Positions 1 through 10,165 of a stretch of DNA of 64,000 nucleotides are shown piece by piece. The first letter of the stretch is position 1. Each line of letters opens with the position of its first letter. Position numbers and translations under genes: made by a program. The DNA is from Lacipirellula limnantheis. Lineage in GTDB: Bacteria > Planctomycetota > Planctomycetia > Pirellulales > Lacipirellulaceae. The DNA lies in the NCBI RefSeq assembly GCF_007746075.1, contig NZ_CP036339.1:5175786-5239785 (forward strand), read 5' to 3'. The notes beneath the pieces were generated by a model, which was not told where the DNA came from, ran no database searches, and was given only the letters and a program-made list of their open reading frames with translations.

Positions 1-511
1 TAGTTAGTGTAGGATCCAGCTCGGCGGACGGCCAGAGGTGATAGAGCATCAGGTAGACCACCACGCCGGTCACCGAGACGTAAAGCCAGATCGGAAAGGC
101 CCAGCGGACGACTTTCAGGTGTTTGGCCCGATTGCGGGCCTTTTCTGCGGGCGGCAGGGCTGCGGCTTTCCCCCAGCCGACGGCTCGGATGCCGTAAATG
201 GTTGCTGCGAGGGCCAAAAACGGGACCGTAACTGCCAGGAGTACGTGCGACAGCAGGATCGCGTAGTAGGCGTACTTAACCGGTCCTGGGTGGGTGAAGC
301 GAACCGTCAGTTCCACGGCGAAGTGGTAGGCGAGGTAGCTCGTCAGGAACATGGCCGAGACGAACAGCGCCGAGAGCATCACGCGCCCGTGACGAATCTC
401 CAGCCCGCGTTTGATCTGCCAAAGGCCAATCAGGAGCAGCAATGTCGCCAGGGTGTTGAGGGCGGCGTTGAGATGGACCAGCGGATGGGCGCCGACGGCG
501 ATGGGTAACAT
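1..511 (-). CDS. DUF420-family membrane protein (partial, runs off left edge)
   Basis: From an ATG at 511 the minus strand stays open for about 170 codons to base 1, so the 3' end lies outside the window. The protein starts MLPIAVGAHPLVHLNAALN and has about four hydrophobic helices with histidines at helix ends (for example YLAYHFAVEL and ILLSHVLLA), which is the pattern of DUF420 proteins. That family is commonly encoded beside cytochrome oxidase and Sco genes and is thought to help oxidase assembly; its exact role is not established. Here it follows the Sco gene at the distal end of the respiratory cluster. Family identification is by pattern recognition. Confidence 0.75.
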   Translation of the reverse strand, partial: MLPIAVGAHPLVHLNAALNTLATLLLLIGLWQIKRGLEIRHGRVMLSALFVSAMFLTSYLAYHFAVELTVRFTHPGPVKYAYYAILLSHVLLAVTVPFLALAATIYGIRAVGWGKAAALPPAEKARNRAKHLKVVRWAFPIWLYVSVTGVVVYLMLYHLWPSAELDPTLT

Positions 512-639
512 GTGGAGCCAATCCCCTGCCCCGGCGAGTTCGGACTGATACGCGAGATCAAGAGTAGCGAGCATGTTTTCTATTTGTGGGCGGGCATTGG
601 AATCCCGCGTTTTTGTATTAGCTCCGGCGGAGCGGCATG

Positions 640-700
640 TTGTAGCCGGGGGCGTGAGCCCCCGGTAGGGTCTACATCATTTCGCCCCTCACGGGGCTGA
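640..700. repeat. REP-like paired GC hairpins
   Basis: Two hairpins are visible: CCGGGGGC-GTGA-GCCCCCGG (646-665) and GCCCC-TCA-CGGGGC (685-696). The second overlaps the last codons and the TGA stop of the Sco gene, so the repeat supplies that protein's C-terminus. Related hairpin clusters occur at 20812-21025 and 47240-47340. Confidence 0.6.
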
Positions 701-1408
701 ATGCGCCGTCACCTTGCTTGCGATAGCTCTGCTCGATTGTTCCACTGCAGCTTGTTTCTCATTGGTCGCGGCGGGCGGCGTCGCCTCGGGTTCTTCCTGC
801 GGCACATACTCCTTCGCCAGCTCGCGTTTGATAATCTCCAGCCCCTTCTTCGAGTCGCTCGTGCTCACGGCGTTGAACATGCCCGCGATTTCGCCCTGCT
901 TGTCGATGATCACCGCGAAGTCGTTGTGCCCCTTGAGGCTGACGCCGCCGACCTTCATGTAGTCGTGGGCGATGCGGCGGACGTCGTCGAATTCGCCCCG
1001 GCAGAAGTACCAACGCTCGGGGTCGGCGTTCAGTTCCTTCGCCTTCGCGGCCAACACCGGGAGCGTGTCGGTCGCGGGGTCGACCGTGATGCTGACCCAG
1101 TCGGCGTCGGCGACGTCGTCGAGCGACGAGAGGTGCTTGATGTTCTGATTGAGCCGCGTGCAGCTGCCGGGACATGTCGAGAAAAAGAAGCTCGCAATCC
1201 AGACCTTCCCCTTCATGTCGGCCGAGCGAAACGGCGTGCCGTCGCTTTTGGTGAGCTCGAAATCGGTTAGCGGCGGGAGGCTTAGTTCCTCGGCTGCGAT
1301 GGCGGCGTCGCGCCGCTTCTGTTCCACCTGGTACACCTTGAAGCCGCCATAGAGGGCGGCGACGACGACAGCGAGCGCGAGCCAGTAGGGTAAGGCGGAG
1401 TTGGTCAT
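689..1408 (-). CDS. sco1: Sco1/SenC-family copper chaperone
   Basis: The 239-residue protein delivers copper to the CuA centre of cytochrome oxidase subunit II. An N-terminal membrane anchor (about residues 7-25) is followed by a thioredoxin-like domain with the Sco copper motif CPGSC (C79 and C83, CxxxC) and a downstream histidine in GHNDFAVIID. The phrase SITVDPATDTLPVL is also typical of Sco. It sits in the oxidase cluster, upstream of a DUF420 gene. The C-terminal tail after about residue 195 is low-complexity (PQEEPEATPPAATNEKQAAV) and its last codons lie inside a REP-like hairpin, so the end is probably not conserved. ATG start. Confidence 0.9.
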   Translation of the reverse strand: MTNSALPYWLALAVVVAALYGGFKVYQVEQKRRDAAIAAEELSLPPLTDFELTKSDGTPFRSADMKGKVWIASFFFSTCPGSCTRLNQNIKHLSSLDDVADADWVSITVDPATDTLPVLAAKAKELNADPERWYFCRGEFDDVRRIAHDYMKVGGVSLKGHNDFAVIIDKQGEIAGMFNAVSTSDSKKGLEIIKRELAKEYVPQEEPEATPPAATNEKQAAVEQSSRAIASKVTAHSAP

Positions 1409-1410
1409 GG

Positions 1411-1501
1411 GAAGGCAGGCGTCAGGGGTCGGGATTCAGGAGTCAATAAGTGCAGCGTCGGAGTATTTCTGACTCCTGACGCCTGTCTCCTGACTCCCTT
1501 T
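1411..1501. repeat. Word-repeat inverted repeat (GACTCCTGA type)
   Basis: The gap between the Sco gene and the ABC permease is almost entirely an imperfect inverted repeat. The left arm (1414-1444) is built of GTCAGG/TTCAGGAGTCA words and the right arm (1469-1498) of TGACTCCTGACGCCTG and CTCCTGACTCCC words. A similar element lies at 19921-20000. Confidence 0.7.
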
Positions 1502-2374
1502 TTACTTCATATCACCCGTCGTCCGCGTGGCGGCGATGCGCCAGGCGGCGGCGAGCATCAGCAGGGCGAAAGCGGCGGTGACAATCCAGCATAAGGCGAG
1601 AGGCGGGAGGGCGTCGACGGGGAGAAGCGCCCTGGCGGCGTCTGTGGCGGCAGGAAGCAATTCTGAGGCGCCGGGCGCGGGGACGCCCCGGCTCGATGTT
1701 GGGGCAAAGTGCAAATAGTGGCGGAGGCCCGCGACGCCGTAGGTGAGGGGATTCAGGCGGATCACCCAGGCGAGCCAGCCGCTGCCGCCGCCGGGGAAAA
1801 AGGCGCCCGAGAGGAGCCACATCGGCAGCAGGAAGACGCTCATGATGGCATGGAAGCCGTGCGTCGATTCCATGCGCCAAGCGATTGTAAAGCCGAGGGC
1901 GGTAAGCGCGGTTGAGATCAACGCCATCAGCACGACCGCCAGCGCGATCTCCGGCGGAGAACTGGCAAGGCCCAGCGTCAGAGCGCCGAGAACGAGGAAC
2001 AGCAGCCCCTGGATCATGGCGATGGCGGCGCCGCCGAGAACCTTGCCGAGCACCATCGCCCACCGCGGCGCGGGCGCCACGAGCACCGATTGCAGGAATC
2101 CCTCGTTGCGGTCTTCGATGATCGTGATCGTCGCGAAGATCGCGGTGAAGAGCAGAATCATCACCAGCGTGCCCGGAAAGAAATGGGCGTAATCAAGCTG
2201 ATTGCCGCGCAAGCCTTCGCTGAACAGAAGCCAGAAAATGATCGGCTGACCGAGGGCGCCGAAGACGCGGTTCCGCTGGCGGAAGAAGCGGACCAACTCT
2301 CGATGGGCGAGCGTGATGATCACCGGCAACGCCGGGCTGGCCGTGGGCAAACTCTGTGCAGTTGTTGCATTCAT
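1502..2374 (-). CDS. ABC-2 type transporter permease
   Basis: The 290-residue integral membrane protein has six hydrophobic helices and the layout of ABC-2 permeases (DrrB/NatB/YadH type). A cytosolic N-terminus (LAHRELVRFFRQRNRVFGAL) precedes the first helix, and a family-typical IIEDRNEGFLQSVLVAPAPR segment lies near residues 85-105. The ATPase is encoded immediately upstream at 2458-3429 on the same strand, so the two form one exporter. The substrate is not predictable. Location between oxidase genes and the Sco gene suggests export linked to oxidase maturation (copper or heme), which is inference. ATG start at 2374. Confidence 0.88.
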   Translation of the reverse strand: MNATTAQSLPTASPALPVIITLAHRELVRFFRQRNRVFGALGQPIIFWLLFSEGLRGNQLDYAHFFPGTLVMILLFTAIFATITIIEDRNEGFLQSVLVAPAPRWAMVLGKVLGGAAIAMIQGLLFLVLGALTLGLASSPPEIALAVVLMALISTALTALGFTIAWRMESTHGFHAIMSVFLLPMWLLSGAFFPGGGSGWLAWVIRLNPLTYGVAGLRHYLHFAPTSSRGVPAPGASELLPAATDAARALLPVDALPPLALCWIVTAAFALLMLAAAWRIAATRTTGDMK

Positions 2375-2457
2375 TGATTTATCACGAGGGCGCGACGACG
2401 CAACGGCTTCACGAAGAATAATCGGTCACGACGATCTCAGACATTGACGACTCATCG

Positions 2458-3429
2458 TTACCGCTTTTTCCTCCGCGTCTTCTTGCCTTCGTCGTTCTCC
2501 TCCCCACTGGCGTCGCCGAAGAAGCGGTGGCCCGTGCGGGCGATGAAGACGTCTTCGAGCGTCGGTTTGCCGAGGGTGATCATTTGGACGTCGGCGGGGA
2601 ACGCCTCGACGAGGCGAGCGATCCATTGATGGCCGTCGGCTTGCTCCAGGCGAAGGGCTCCGTCGATCACCTTGGATTCGCACTGGAAGCGCTCGCGGAT
2701 GCCGGCCGCGAGTTCGGCGGGCCGTTCGGTCTTGATGGTGATCGCGTCGCCGCCAAGTTCGGCCCGAAGCGCGTCGGGGCGATCGAGGGCGACGAGCTTT
2801 CCCTGGTGCATGATCGCGATGCGGTCAGCCCGATCGGCTTCGTCGAGCAGGTGGGTCGTCAGGACGATGGTGGTTCCCTCACGCTCGCGTACCTGGCGGA
2901 GATACTTCCAGAGGTCGCTGCGAGCGCCGGGGTCGAGGCCGGTGCTCGGTTCGTCGAGCAGCAGCAACCGCGGGCGATGGAGCATGCTCTTGGCGAGTTC
3001 GACGCGACGCCGCATCCCGCCGGAGAGGGTTTCCACCAGATCGTGCGCGCGATCGGTCAGGCCGACGGCGCCAAGCAACTCGTCGCGGCGCGACTCCAGT
3101 TCGCGCGTCGAGAGGCCGTAGAGGCGACCCTGGTGGCGGAGATTTTCAGCGACGGTGAGCTTCTTATCTAGGCTGGGGGACTGGAAGACGACGCCGAGTT
3201 GGCGGCGGACGGCGGTCGTCTCGCGGCGCAGGTCGTGACCAAAGATCGCGATCTCGCCCTGCTGGAGCGGAATGAGCGTCGACAGCAGTCGGAAGAGAGT
3301 GGTTTTGCCGCTGCCGTTAGGACCAAGAAAGGCGAAGACTTCGCCCTCGGCAATTTCGAGCGAAAGGTCGCCCACGGCAAGGCGATCGCCGTAGCGGTAG
3401 GAAACGTGGCGGGCGGCGATGGCAGGCAT
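2458..3429 (-). CDS. ABC transporter ATP-binding protein
   Basis: The cytosolic ATPase partner of the permease at 1502-2374 has Walker A GPNGSGKTTL, signature LSGGMRRRVELAK, Walker B LLLLDEPSTGLDPG and the H-loop TTHLLDEAD, in the order of DrrA/NatA-type ATPases. A C-terminal extension of about 80 residues follows the core, and a lysine/arginine tail ends the protein. The frame is open further upstream to 3525, but the ATG at 3429 starts right at the conserved fold (MPAIAARHVSYRYGDRLAVG), and the upstream sequence is palindromic GC-rich spacer, so 3429 is preferred (323 residues). Confidence 0.9.
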   Translation of the reverse strand: MPAIAARHVSYRYGDRLAVGDLSLEIAEGEVFAFLGPNGSGKTTLFRLLSTLIPLQQGEIAIFGHDLRRETTAVRRQLGVVFQSPSLDKKLTVAENLRHQGRLYGLSTRELESRRDELLGAVGLTDRAHDLVETLSGGMRRRVELAKSMLHRPRLLLLDEPSTGLDPGARSDLWKYLRQVREREGTTIVLTTHLLDEADRADRIAIMHQGKLVALDRPDALRAELGGDAITIKTERPAELAAGIRERFQCESKVIDGALRLEQADGHQWIARLVEAFPADVQMITLGKPTLEDVFIARTGHRFFGDASGEENDEGKKTRRKKR

Positions 3430-3553
3430 GGGCAGGGAGTGGCATCGCCCGGCAAGGATCGCCGGACTGGATCGCCCGGCCATCCCGGCGGGCGCGGATG
3501 ACCAAGCGCGGCGGAGGTCCGGCATGTGATCCGAGCCAGGATGGCTCGGCTAT

Positions 3554-4024
3554 TTAGTGCTTCTCGCCAACGGGATGCTCGGCGGGACGGAGCGCCGTCC
3601 CCGGCTTGCCCGCGGCTTCGCGCTCGGGTTGCTGGGCGGAGTTAATCAGGCGTTCGCGGGAGGCGTAGTTCATGCGCCGGCCGACGTCGGGAACTAGCGC
3701 GAGCACCAGGAGCAGCGACATCATACTTGCCGGCACGGTGAGGACCCATTTCCAGTTGGCTTCCCACTTCAAATGCATGAAGAAGAGGATGACCAGCATC
3801 GCCTTCGTGCAAGAGACGGCCATCATCCAGGTTCGTTTGATGGCAACGTTGTCTCCAAACGGCCAGAACGGCGTGTAGGTCCAGTAGGAGCAGGCGGTGA
3901 GGAACACCAGCGCCAGCGCGACCATCACATAGGTCCGTATCGAGCCGCCGTGGCCATGCTCAACGCTATGGGGGTCGCTGGCATCGAACGATTGGTGTGC
4001 AGGGTCGTGCGACAAATTGGCCAT
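3554..4024 (-). CDS. Cytochrome c oxidase subunit IV-like protein
   Basis: A 156-residue membrane protein with three predicted helices (about residues 30-48, 65-85 and 93-112). The central phrase AVSCTKAMLVILFFMHLKWE matches the prokaryotic COX4/CtaF pattern, in which a lysine and His-Leu-Lys occur in the second helix. The N-terminus is histidine-rich and the C-terminal tail is polar. It follows subunit III in the transcription order, as in many bacterial aa3 operons. It would be a small accessory subunit of the oxidase. ATG start at 4024. Confidence 0.85.
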   Translation of the reverse strand: MANLSHDPAHQSFDASDPHSVEHGHGGSIRTYVMVALALVFLTACSYWTYTPFWPFGDNVAIKRTWMMAVSCTKAMLVILFFMHLKWEANWKWVLTVPASMMSLLLVLALVPDVGRRMNYASRERLINSAQQPEREAAGKPGTALRPAEHPVGEKH

Positions 4025-4036
4025 GGGGGCTCCGTG

Positions 4037-4173
4037 GGGAACGCTGTCAGCGATCAGCGGTCAGCTTTCAGCAAGACATTCTGGCTGCAGGTTGAATCGG
4101 TTGAACGTTCGAACTCAGAATCGTTATACCCGCTTCTTCTCTGGCTGAGTGCTGACAGCTGATCGCTGACCGC
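4037..4173. repeat. Word-repeat inverted repeat (GTCAGC type)
   Basis: The 152-bp gap between oxidase subunit IV and III genes holds two arms of TCAGC words: GTCAGCGATCAGCGGTCAGC on the left (from about 4047) and CTGACAGCTGATCGCTGACC on the right (to about 4170), with about 70 bp between. The same words make up the element at 18438-18537. Confidence 0.65.
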
Positions 4174-4176
4174 TCC

Positions 4177-5244
4177 CTAAAACAGATACAACAACGGGAA
4201 CAAGAAAATCCAAACCAGATCGACGAAGTGCCAGTAGAGGCCGACGTTCTCGATGACCCCGCTGTAGGCGGCATTGAGCGTTTTGGTGCAGAGCAGTCCG
4301 AACGCAATCAGGCCAACGATGACGTGGATGGCGTGGAAGCCGGTGACCAGGAAATAGGTGCTGGCCCAGGTGTTGCCGCCGGGAATCATGATCGGCAGCT
4401 GGAGCCACGGGTATTGATCGTTGAGTCCCACCAGATGCCCCGCGTCGGCATTCGAGGTTTCGGCGGAGGCGAGGGTCAGCACGGGCGTCGCGGCGGAGGC
4501 GGCCTTTTCAATTTCCTCTTCGAGCGGGTCTTGATCGTCCTCGATTTTCAGATGCTCGAGCTCGTCGTGCATGTTCCCGTCGTGCAGGGCATGGACGCTC
4601 GCCCGCGGATAGATGCGGTCGGCCAGGCGGAGGAGGGCGACGCGCCCATCGGGCGCTTCGGGCTTGTCGCGCAGTAGCTTTTCGGCGGCGTCGAGTTCGG
4701 CGGCGATCGAATCGAGGACTTGAATCTGGGCATCGTCCTCTTCGGTCCGATTCTCCTTGGCGGCGAGCGGATTTTTTAACTCCGCGACGCGCTGGCGGAC
4801 CGCAGCGGCGTAATTGACGTTCGCACTTTCGTAGATCTGGCTATGGGGCAAGCCGGGGTAGATGCCGTGCGAGAATTTGGCTCGGTACTCGAACGCCTTG
4901 ACGCCGAGGAAGATGCTGCCCAGAGCGAGCGTCAGGACGATCCAGCCCTTGGCGAGCGAAGCATTGTTCTGCTTGGCCGCTTCGAGGGCGAGCACGACCG
5001 TGATGCTGGAACCGATGAGGACGGCCGTATTGATGGCGCCCATCAATTCGACGAGGTGGACGTCGTGCGTGCTCGGCCATGCCGCGGCGCCGAAGCGGAG
5101 GACGATGTACGCGCCGATGAGGCCGGCGAAGAACATAATCTCCGTCGAGAGGAACAGCCAAAGGCACAGCTTGCCGTTAGGGATCGGCAGCGCGGGCTGG
5201 TACTCGAGCTTCGGCGGGTGGGCTGAGTGGGAATGATCGCTCAT
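4177..5244 (-). CDS. ctaE: Cytochrome c oxidase subunit III with large loop insertion
   Basis: A 355-residue heme-copper oxidase subunit III. The first helices (KLCLWLFLSTEIMFFAGLIG, with the conserved Glu in the second half) and the final helices (STYFLVTGFHAIHVIVGL and ENVGLYWHFVDLVWIFLFP) are clear family signatures. Between them, roughly residues 128-280, lies a polar, acidic, helix-prone insertion (for example LDSIAAELDAAEKLLRDKPE) that is absent from ordinary subunit III of about 200 residues. Adjacent to ctaB upstream and the subunit IV gene downstream. ATG start at 5244, overlapping no other gene. Confidence 0.93.
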   Translation of the reverse strand: MSDHSHSAHPPKLEYQPALPIPNGKLCLWLFLSTEIMFFAGLIGAYIVLRFGAAAWPSTHDVHLVELMGAINTAVLIGSSITVVLALEAAKQNNASLAKGWIVLTLALGSIFLGVKAFEYRAKFSHGIYPGLPHSQIYESANVNYAAAVRQRVAELKNPLAAKENRTEEDDAQIQVLDSIAAELDAAEKLLRDKPEAPDGRVALLRLADRIYPRASVHALHDGNMHDELEHLKIEDDQDPLEEEIEKAASAATPVLTLASAETSNADAGHLVGLNDQYPWLQLPIMIPGGNTWASTYFLVTGFHAIHVIVGLIAFGLLCTKTLNAAYSGVIENVGLYWHFVDLVWIFLFPLLYLF

Positions 5245-5251
5245 GGCTATG

Positions 5252-5294
5252 TGACGAGATTTATGATTTGGAAGTTATGATTTCTGATTTGGAA
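5252..5294. repeat. Short direct word repeat in ctaE-ctaB gap
   Basis: The gap repeats the words TATGATTTGGAAG and ATGATTTCTGATTTGG in direct orientation. It is a one-armed relative of the word-repeat elements seen in neighbouring gaps. Confidence 0.4.
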
Positions 5295-5298
5295 AGGC

Positions 5299-6249
5299 TT
5301 ACACCGAAACCATCAAGAGCAGCGTCATCCAAGCGGGTAGATAAATCAGCGTAGCGCGTAAGAGCAGGCGGGCCGACGACTCGTCGCGAATGACGGCGAA
5401 CCGGATGGCGAGCGCCAGTTGCACGCCGCCGAGCGCAATCGCCCACAGACTGTAGAGCGAAGGGCTGCCGCTAGTGGGGAGCATGGCGGGAATCATGCTG
5501 ACGGGAATGAGCAGCAAGGCGCCGGTGATCGCCTGCACGCCGGCGCGAGCGCCTGTCGGGTCGACCACGGTAAGCATTTGATGGCCAGCCCGCGCATATT
5601 CGGCGCGGTAGAGCCAAGCGATCGCCATGAAGTGGGGGAATTGCCAGAGGAAGAGCACGCCGGCGAGCGTCCACGCGGTGAGGTCGAGCGGAGCGCCTGT
5701 GGCGGTCCAACCCATGAGGATCGGAATGGCGCCGGCGACGGCCCCGACGGCGGTGTTCGCCGAGGAGATTTGCTTGAGCGGCGTATAGATCACGACATAA
5801 GTGATCCAACTGGCGACGCCCAGGATCGCCGTGGTCCAGTTCACCTGCAGGCCAAGCCAGGCGACGCCAGCGGCGAGCGTGGCGACGCACAGCACGATCG
5901 CTTCGGCGCTCGACACGCGGCCCGCCGGCAGCGGGCGGTTCGCGGTGCGGCGCATGCGGAGATCGATGCGGCGCTCCAGCCACTGGTTGGCAATGCTCGC
6001 ACTGCCGGCGACTAGGGCGGTGGCGGCGAGGGCCTGGATCACCACCGGTACGTTGAGCCCCTGCGGCGAAGCGAGCGCCGCGGCGGCGCCGGCGACGATC
6101 AGCTCCAACACGACGATGCGGGGCTTGGTGAGTTCAAGGTAGTCGCTAAAGCGGGAAGCGACGGCGGCGAGCAGGCCTAGCGCACCGACTGAGCGAGGAT
6201 CGGCGGAGGCGGCTTCGGCGACGATGTGAGGCGGGTTTGGGCGGTTCAT
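5299..6249 (-). CDS. ctaB: Protoheme IX farnesyltransferase (heme O synthase)
   Basis: UbiA-family membrane prenyltransferase that converts heme B to heme O by adding a farnesyl group. The first Asp-rich motif is present as NQWLERRIDLRMRRTANRPL (N-x3-D-x2-M-x-R-T-x2-R). About eight to nine helices follow, including TLAGVLFLWQFPHFMAIAW with the typical second-loop residues. The chosen ATG at 6249 (316 residues) overlaps the TGA stop of ctaA in the sequence ATGA, which indicates translational coupling. A longer frame exists upstream but would run far into ctaA. Confidence 0.94.
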   Translation of the reverse strand: MNRPNPPHIVAEAASADPRSVGALGLLAAVASRFSDYLELTKPRIVVLELIVAGAAAALASPQGLNVPVVIQALAATALVAGSASIANQWLERRIDLRMRRTANRPLPAGRVSSAEAIVLCVATLAAGVAWLGLQVNWTTAILGVASWITYVVIYTPLKQISSANTAVGAVAGAIPILMGWTATGAPLDLTAWTLAGVLFLWQFPHFMAIAWLYRAEYARAGHQMLTVVDPTGARAGVQAITGALLLIPVSMIPAMLPTSGSPSLYSLWAIALGGVQLALAIRFAVIRDESSARLLLRATLIYLPAWMTLLLMVSV

Positions 6250-7286
6250 GCGAGGACCCCGGCGATGCGGACGCTGCTGGGGCGTGAGGCGGGATGGGGG
6301 AAACCTATTTGTCGGCCGACGCGCAGGGCGACAACCACGGCGAGGGCGACGATCAATGAGCCGACCGCGCCGTGGGCGGTGACGATCACGGCGCTGGCAA
6401 GGTCGTCGGCACGGTTGAAGTGGCCGGTCTCTCCGACGAAGCGGGCGGCCCATTGCGGGAAGCCATATTTCATCATCCAGGTTGAGACGCCGAGCAGCAA
6501 CTGCAACCCGATGAGCAGGGCGAGCGACAAGGCCGGCGTGCGACAAACCCGGCCCCAAAAGCACTTATGGGCCAACAGCAAGACGTGGAACGTCACCGCA
6601 GCGGCGAGGAGCAGATGGAAATAGACCGCGATCTGGAAGATGCGCGGGGCGCCCTCGGTGAGCATCAGCGGGCTGTGGCGAACGACCGCGCCAACGACCA
6701 ATTGGAGGTAGGCAAGCACCGCGGTGAGAATGGCGAGTCGAAGAAGCTTCGGCGTGGCCATTGATGTGGTTGCGCTCGGGGACGATTCATCGGCTGGCGT
6801 CGATTCAGCGAGCCAACGGCGCGAGGTTACGGGAATCATCCCCGCGGCCGCCGCAAAGAAGAGCGGGCCGGTGCAGCCGTGGATCAGGGCGAGCAGGCGC
6901 TCATCGAGGACGACGCGCATCCCGCCAAGGACGCCTTGGGCGATCACGCCGATCAACAAGGCCACGCCGTAACGGCGGACCCAGCGGCGCGGCTCGCCCA
7001 GGTAAAGCGAAACGACTAGCGCGATTGTCAGCATGCCGGCCAGCATGCCGAGGAGTCGATGGCCGTGCTCGATGAACTTGTCGCCGGTCGAACTAAGCCA
7101 GGGATAGATCGGCATGAACACGCCGTCGGACGTGAGCCAATCTTTGAAGGCCATTCCCGAGCCGGTCGCCGTGACGAAGCCCCCCCACCACACCAACGGG
7201 AACGTCGCGCACGCCAAGGCCCAAGCCCAACGATGGGGCCAGCGCGACGGCAGCGGTGTGGAGGCTGAAGGCATTTTCGAATGCAA
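6246..7286 (-). CDS. ctaA: Heme A synthase (COX15/CtaA family)
   Basis: A 346-residue polytopic membrane protein that oxidises heme O to heme A. It shows the family's eight-helix layout with histidines in helices: IEHGHRLLGMLAG near residue 73, LIHGCTGPLFFA near 130, FHLLLAAAVTFHVLLLAHK near 225 and the terminal VTAHGAVGSL near 310. The N-terminal phrase WGGFVTATGSGMAFKDW is typical of CtaA (G-x-T-x-T-G-S-G). Its stop overlaps the ctaB start by four bases. Transcribed after ctaD, from which it is separated by a word-repeat hairpin. Confidence 0.93.
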   Translation of the reverse strand: MHSKMPSASTPLPSRWPHRWAWALACATFPLVWWGGFVTATGSGMAFKDWLTSDGVFMPIYPWLSSTGDKFIEHGHRLLGMLAGMLTIALVVSLYLGEPRRWVRRYGVALLIGVIAQGVLGGMRVVLDERLLALIHGCTGPLFFAAAAGMIPVTSRRWLAESTPADESSPSATTSMATPKLLRLAILTAVLAYLQLVVGAVVRHSPLMLTEGAPRIFQIAVYFHLLLAAAVTFHVLLLAHKCFWGRVCRTPALSLALLIGLQLLLGVSTWMMKYGFPQWAARFVGETGHFNRADDLASAVIVTAHGAVGSLIVALAVVVALRVGRQIGFPHPASRPSSVRIAGVLA

Positions 7287-7296
7287 GAAATGCAGA

Positions 7297-7376
7297 TCTC
7301 ACGCAAAGGCGCCAAGGCGCGAAGAAATGCAATTGGTGCTTTTTTTTCCTTTGCGCCTCTGCGCCTTTGCGTGAGA
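7297..7376. repeat. Word-repeat inverted repeat (GCAAAGGCGC type)
   Basis: A 16-bp perfect terminal inversion (TCTCACGCAAAGGCGC at 7297 and its complement ending at 7376) encloses further GCGCC/AAGG words and a run of T. It lies between ctaD and ctaA and could form a long hairpin in the transcript. Confidence 0.75.
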
Positions 7377-7402
7377 CTTACCCATTATCAATTCAGCAAG
7401 AG

Positions 7403-9208
<1,806 letters not shown>

Positions 9209-9212
9209 TTAA

Positions 9213-9300
9213 TTTGTCCGTAGTCAGTTGTCCTTGGTCAGTTGCGGTTGCCGGTCAGCTGCTGTTGCAACGGACAACGGACCACTGCCCACGGACGAAA
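9213..9300. repeat. Word-repeat inverted repeat (TTGTCC/GTCAGT type)
   Basis: The ctaC-ctaD gap has a left arm of TTTGTCCGTAGTCAGTTGTCC-like words and a right arm with GGACAACGGACCACTGCCC and ACGGACGAAA. It is the same style as 31801-31911. Confidence 0.7.
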
Positions 9301-9303
9301 CAT

Positions 9304-10095
9304 CTACTTTGCTTCCGCGACTCGCATCGTGTTCTGTTCTTGCCGTAATTCTTCCAACTTCGCCGCGAACTGCTCGGGCTTCAGCAGGTGAATGCGGCCC
9401 TTCATCTTGTAGTGGCCCCAACCGCAGAGTTCGGCGCAGACGATGTCAAAGCTCCCCCCATCGGTCGCGCGGAACCACATCTTCTGATCCATGCCGGGGA
9501 TCACGTCTTGTTTCAGACGCAAGTTCGGCAGAAAGAAGCTGTGGAGCACGTCGGCACTGGTGATCTTCAGCAGCACCTCCTCGCCGTAGGGGAGGTACAG
9601 GTTGCCGTCGGTGCGGACGATATCGTCCGGCGTGTAGAGGACGTTGTCGGGACCGGGATAACGGAAGTCCCAGTTGAATTGCCGCCCGGTCACTTCGCAG
9701 GTGAACGGAATTTCCGGCGGTCGCATCTTCGCCGCCGCCCAAGCGTCCATCTGATAAATCGCGATGAACAGCAGCGTCACCGCCGGCAAGATCGTCCAGA
9801 CGACTTCGAGCGAGTGACTGCCATGCGAGAACTCGACCGGCTTGGAGTTGTGCTTCGCGTCGTACTTCCAGGCGAAGTAGAAAAGCACGACCTCGGTAAC
9901 GATAAAAACGATGCCGGTGAGGTAGAGAATAAAGAAGAAGAGCTGATCGATCGTGCGACCATGCTCCGAAACGTCGCGCGGCAGCCAGATGTTGTAATGG
10001 TCGGCTAAGACGAACGTGGCGACGCCCATCACCGGCACGGCGAGGAAAAGGAGCGCCCAGAAGCTAGGCATCCAGCGTAGGAACCGCTTAATCAT
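9304..10095 (-). CDS. ctaC: Cytochrome c oxidase subunit II
   Basis: A 263-residue subunit carrying the binuclear CuA centre that receives electrons from cytochrome c. Two N-terminal transmembrane helices (about residues 12-32 and 50-75) precede a periplasmic cupredoxin domain. CuA ligands are visible: the upstream His in SADVLHSFFLPNLRLK, then CAELCGWGHYKMKG (C-x-E-x-C-x3-H-x2-M). A typical aromatic stretch EVTGRQFNWDFRYPG is present. No fused cytochrome c domain follows, so a separate cytochrome must donate electrons, plausibly the product at 10166-11545. ATG start at 10095. Confidence 0.96.
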   Translation of the reverse strand: MIKRFLRWMPSFWALLFLAVPVMGVATFVLADHYNIWLPRDVSEHGRTIDQLFFFILYLTGIVFIVTEVVLFYFAWKYDAKHNSKPVEFSHGSHSLEVVWTILPAVTLLFIAIYQMDAWAAAKMRPPEIPFTCEVTGRQFNWDFRYPGPDNVLYTPDDIVRTDGNLYLPYGEEVLLKITSADVLHSFFLPNLRLKQDVIPGMDQKMWFRATDGGSFDIVCAELCGWGHYKMKGRIHLLKPEQFAAKLEELRQEQNTMRVAEAK

Positions 10096-10165
10096 GATTG
10101 ATTGTGGCCCGAGCGGCCGGCCGTCTGTTGGTTGAGCTGGCGTTGAAGTTCGACGGGTGATTTCG

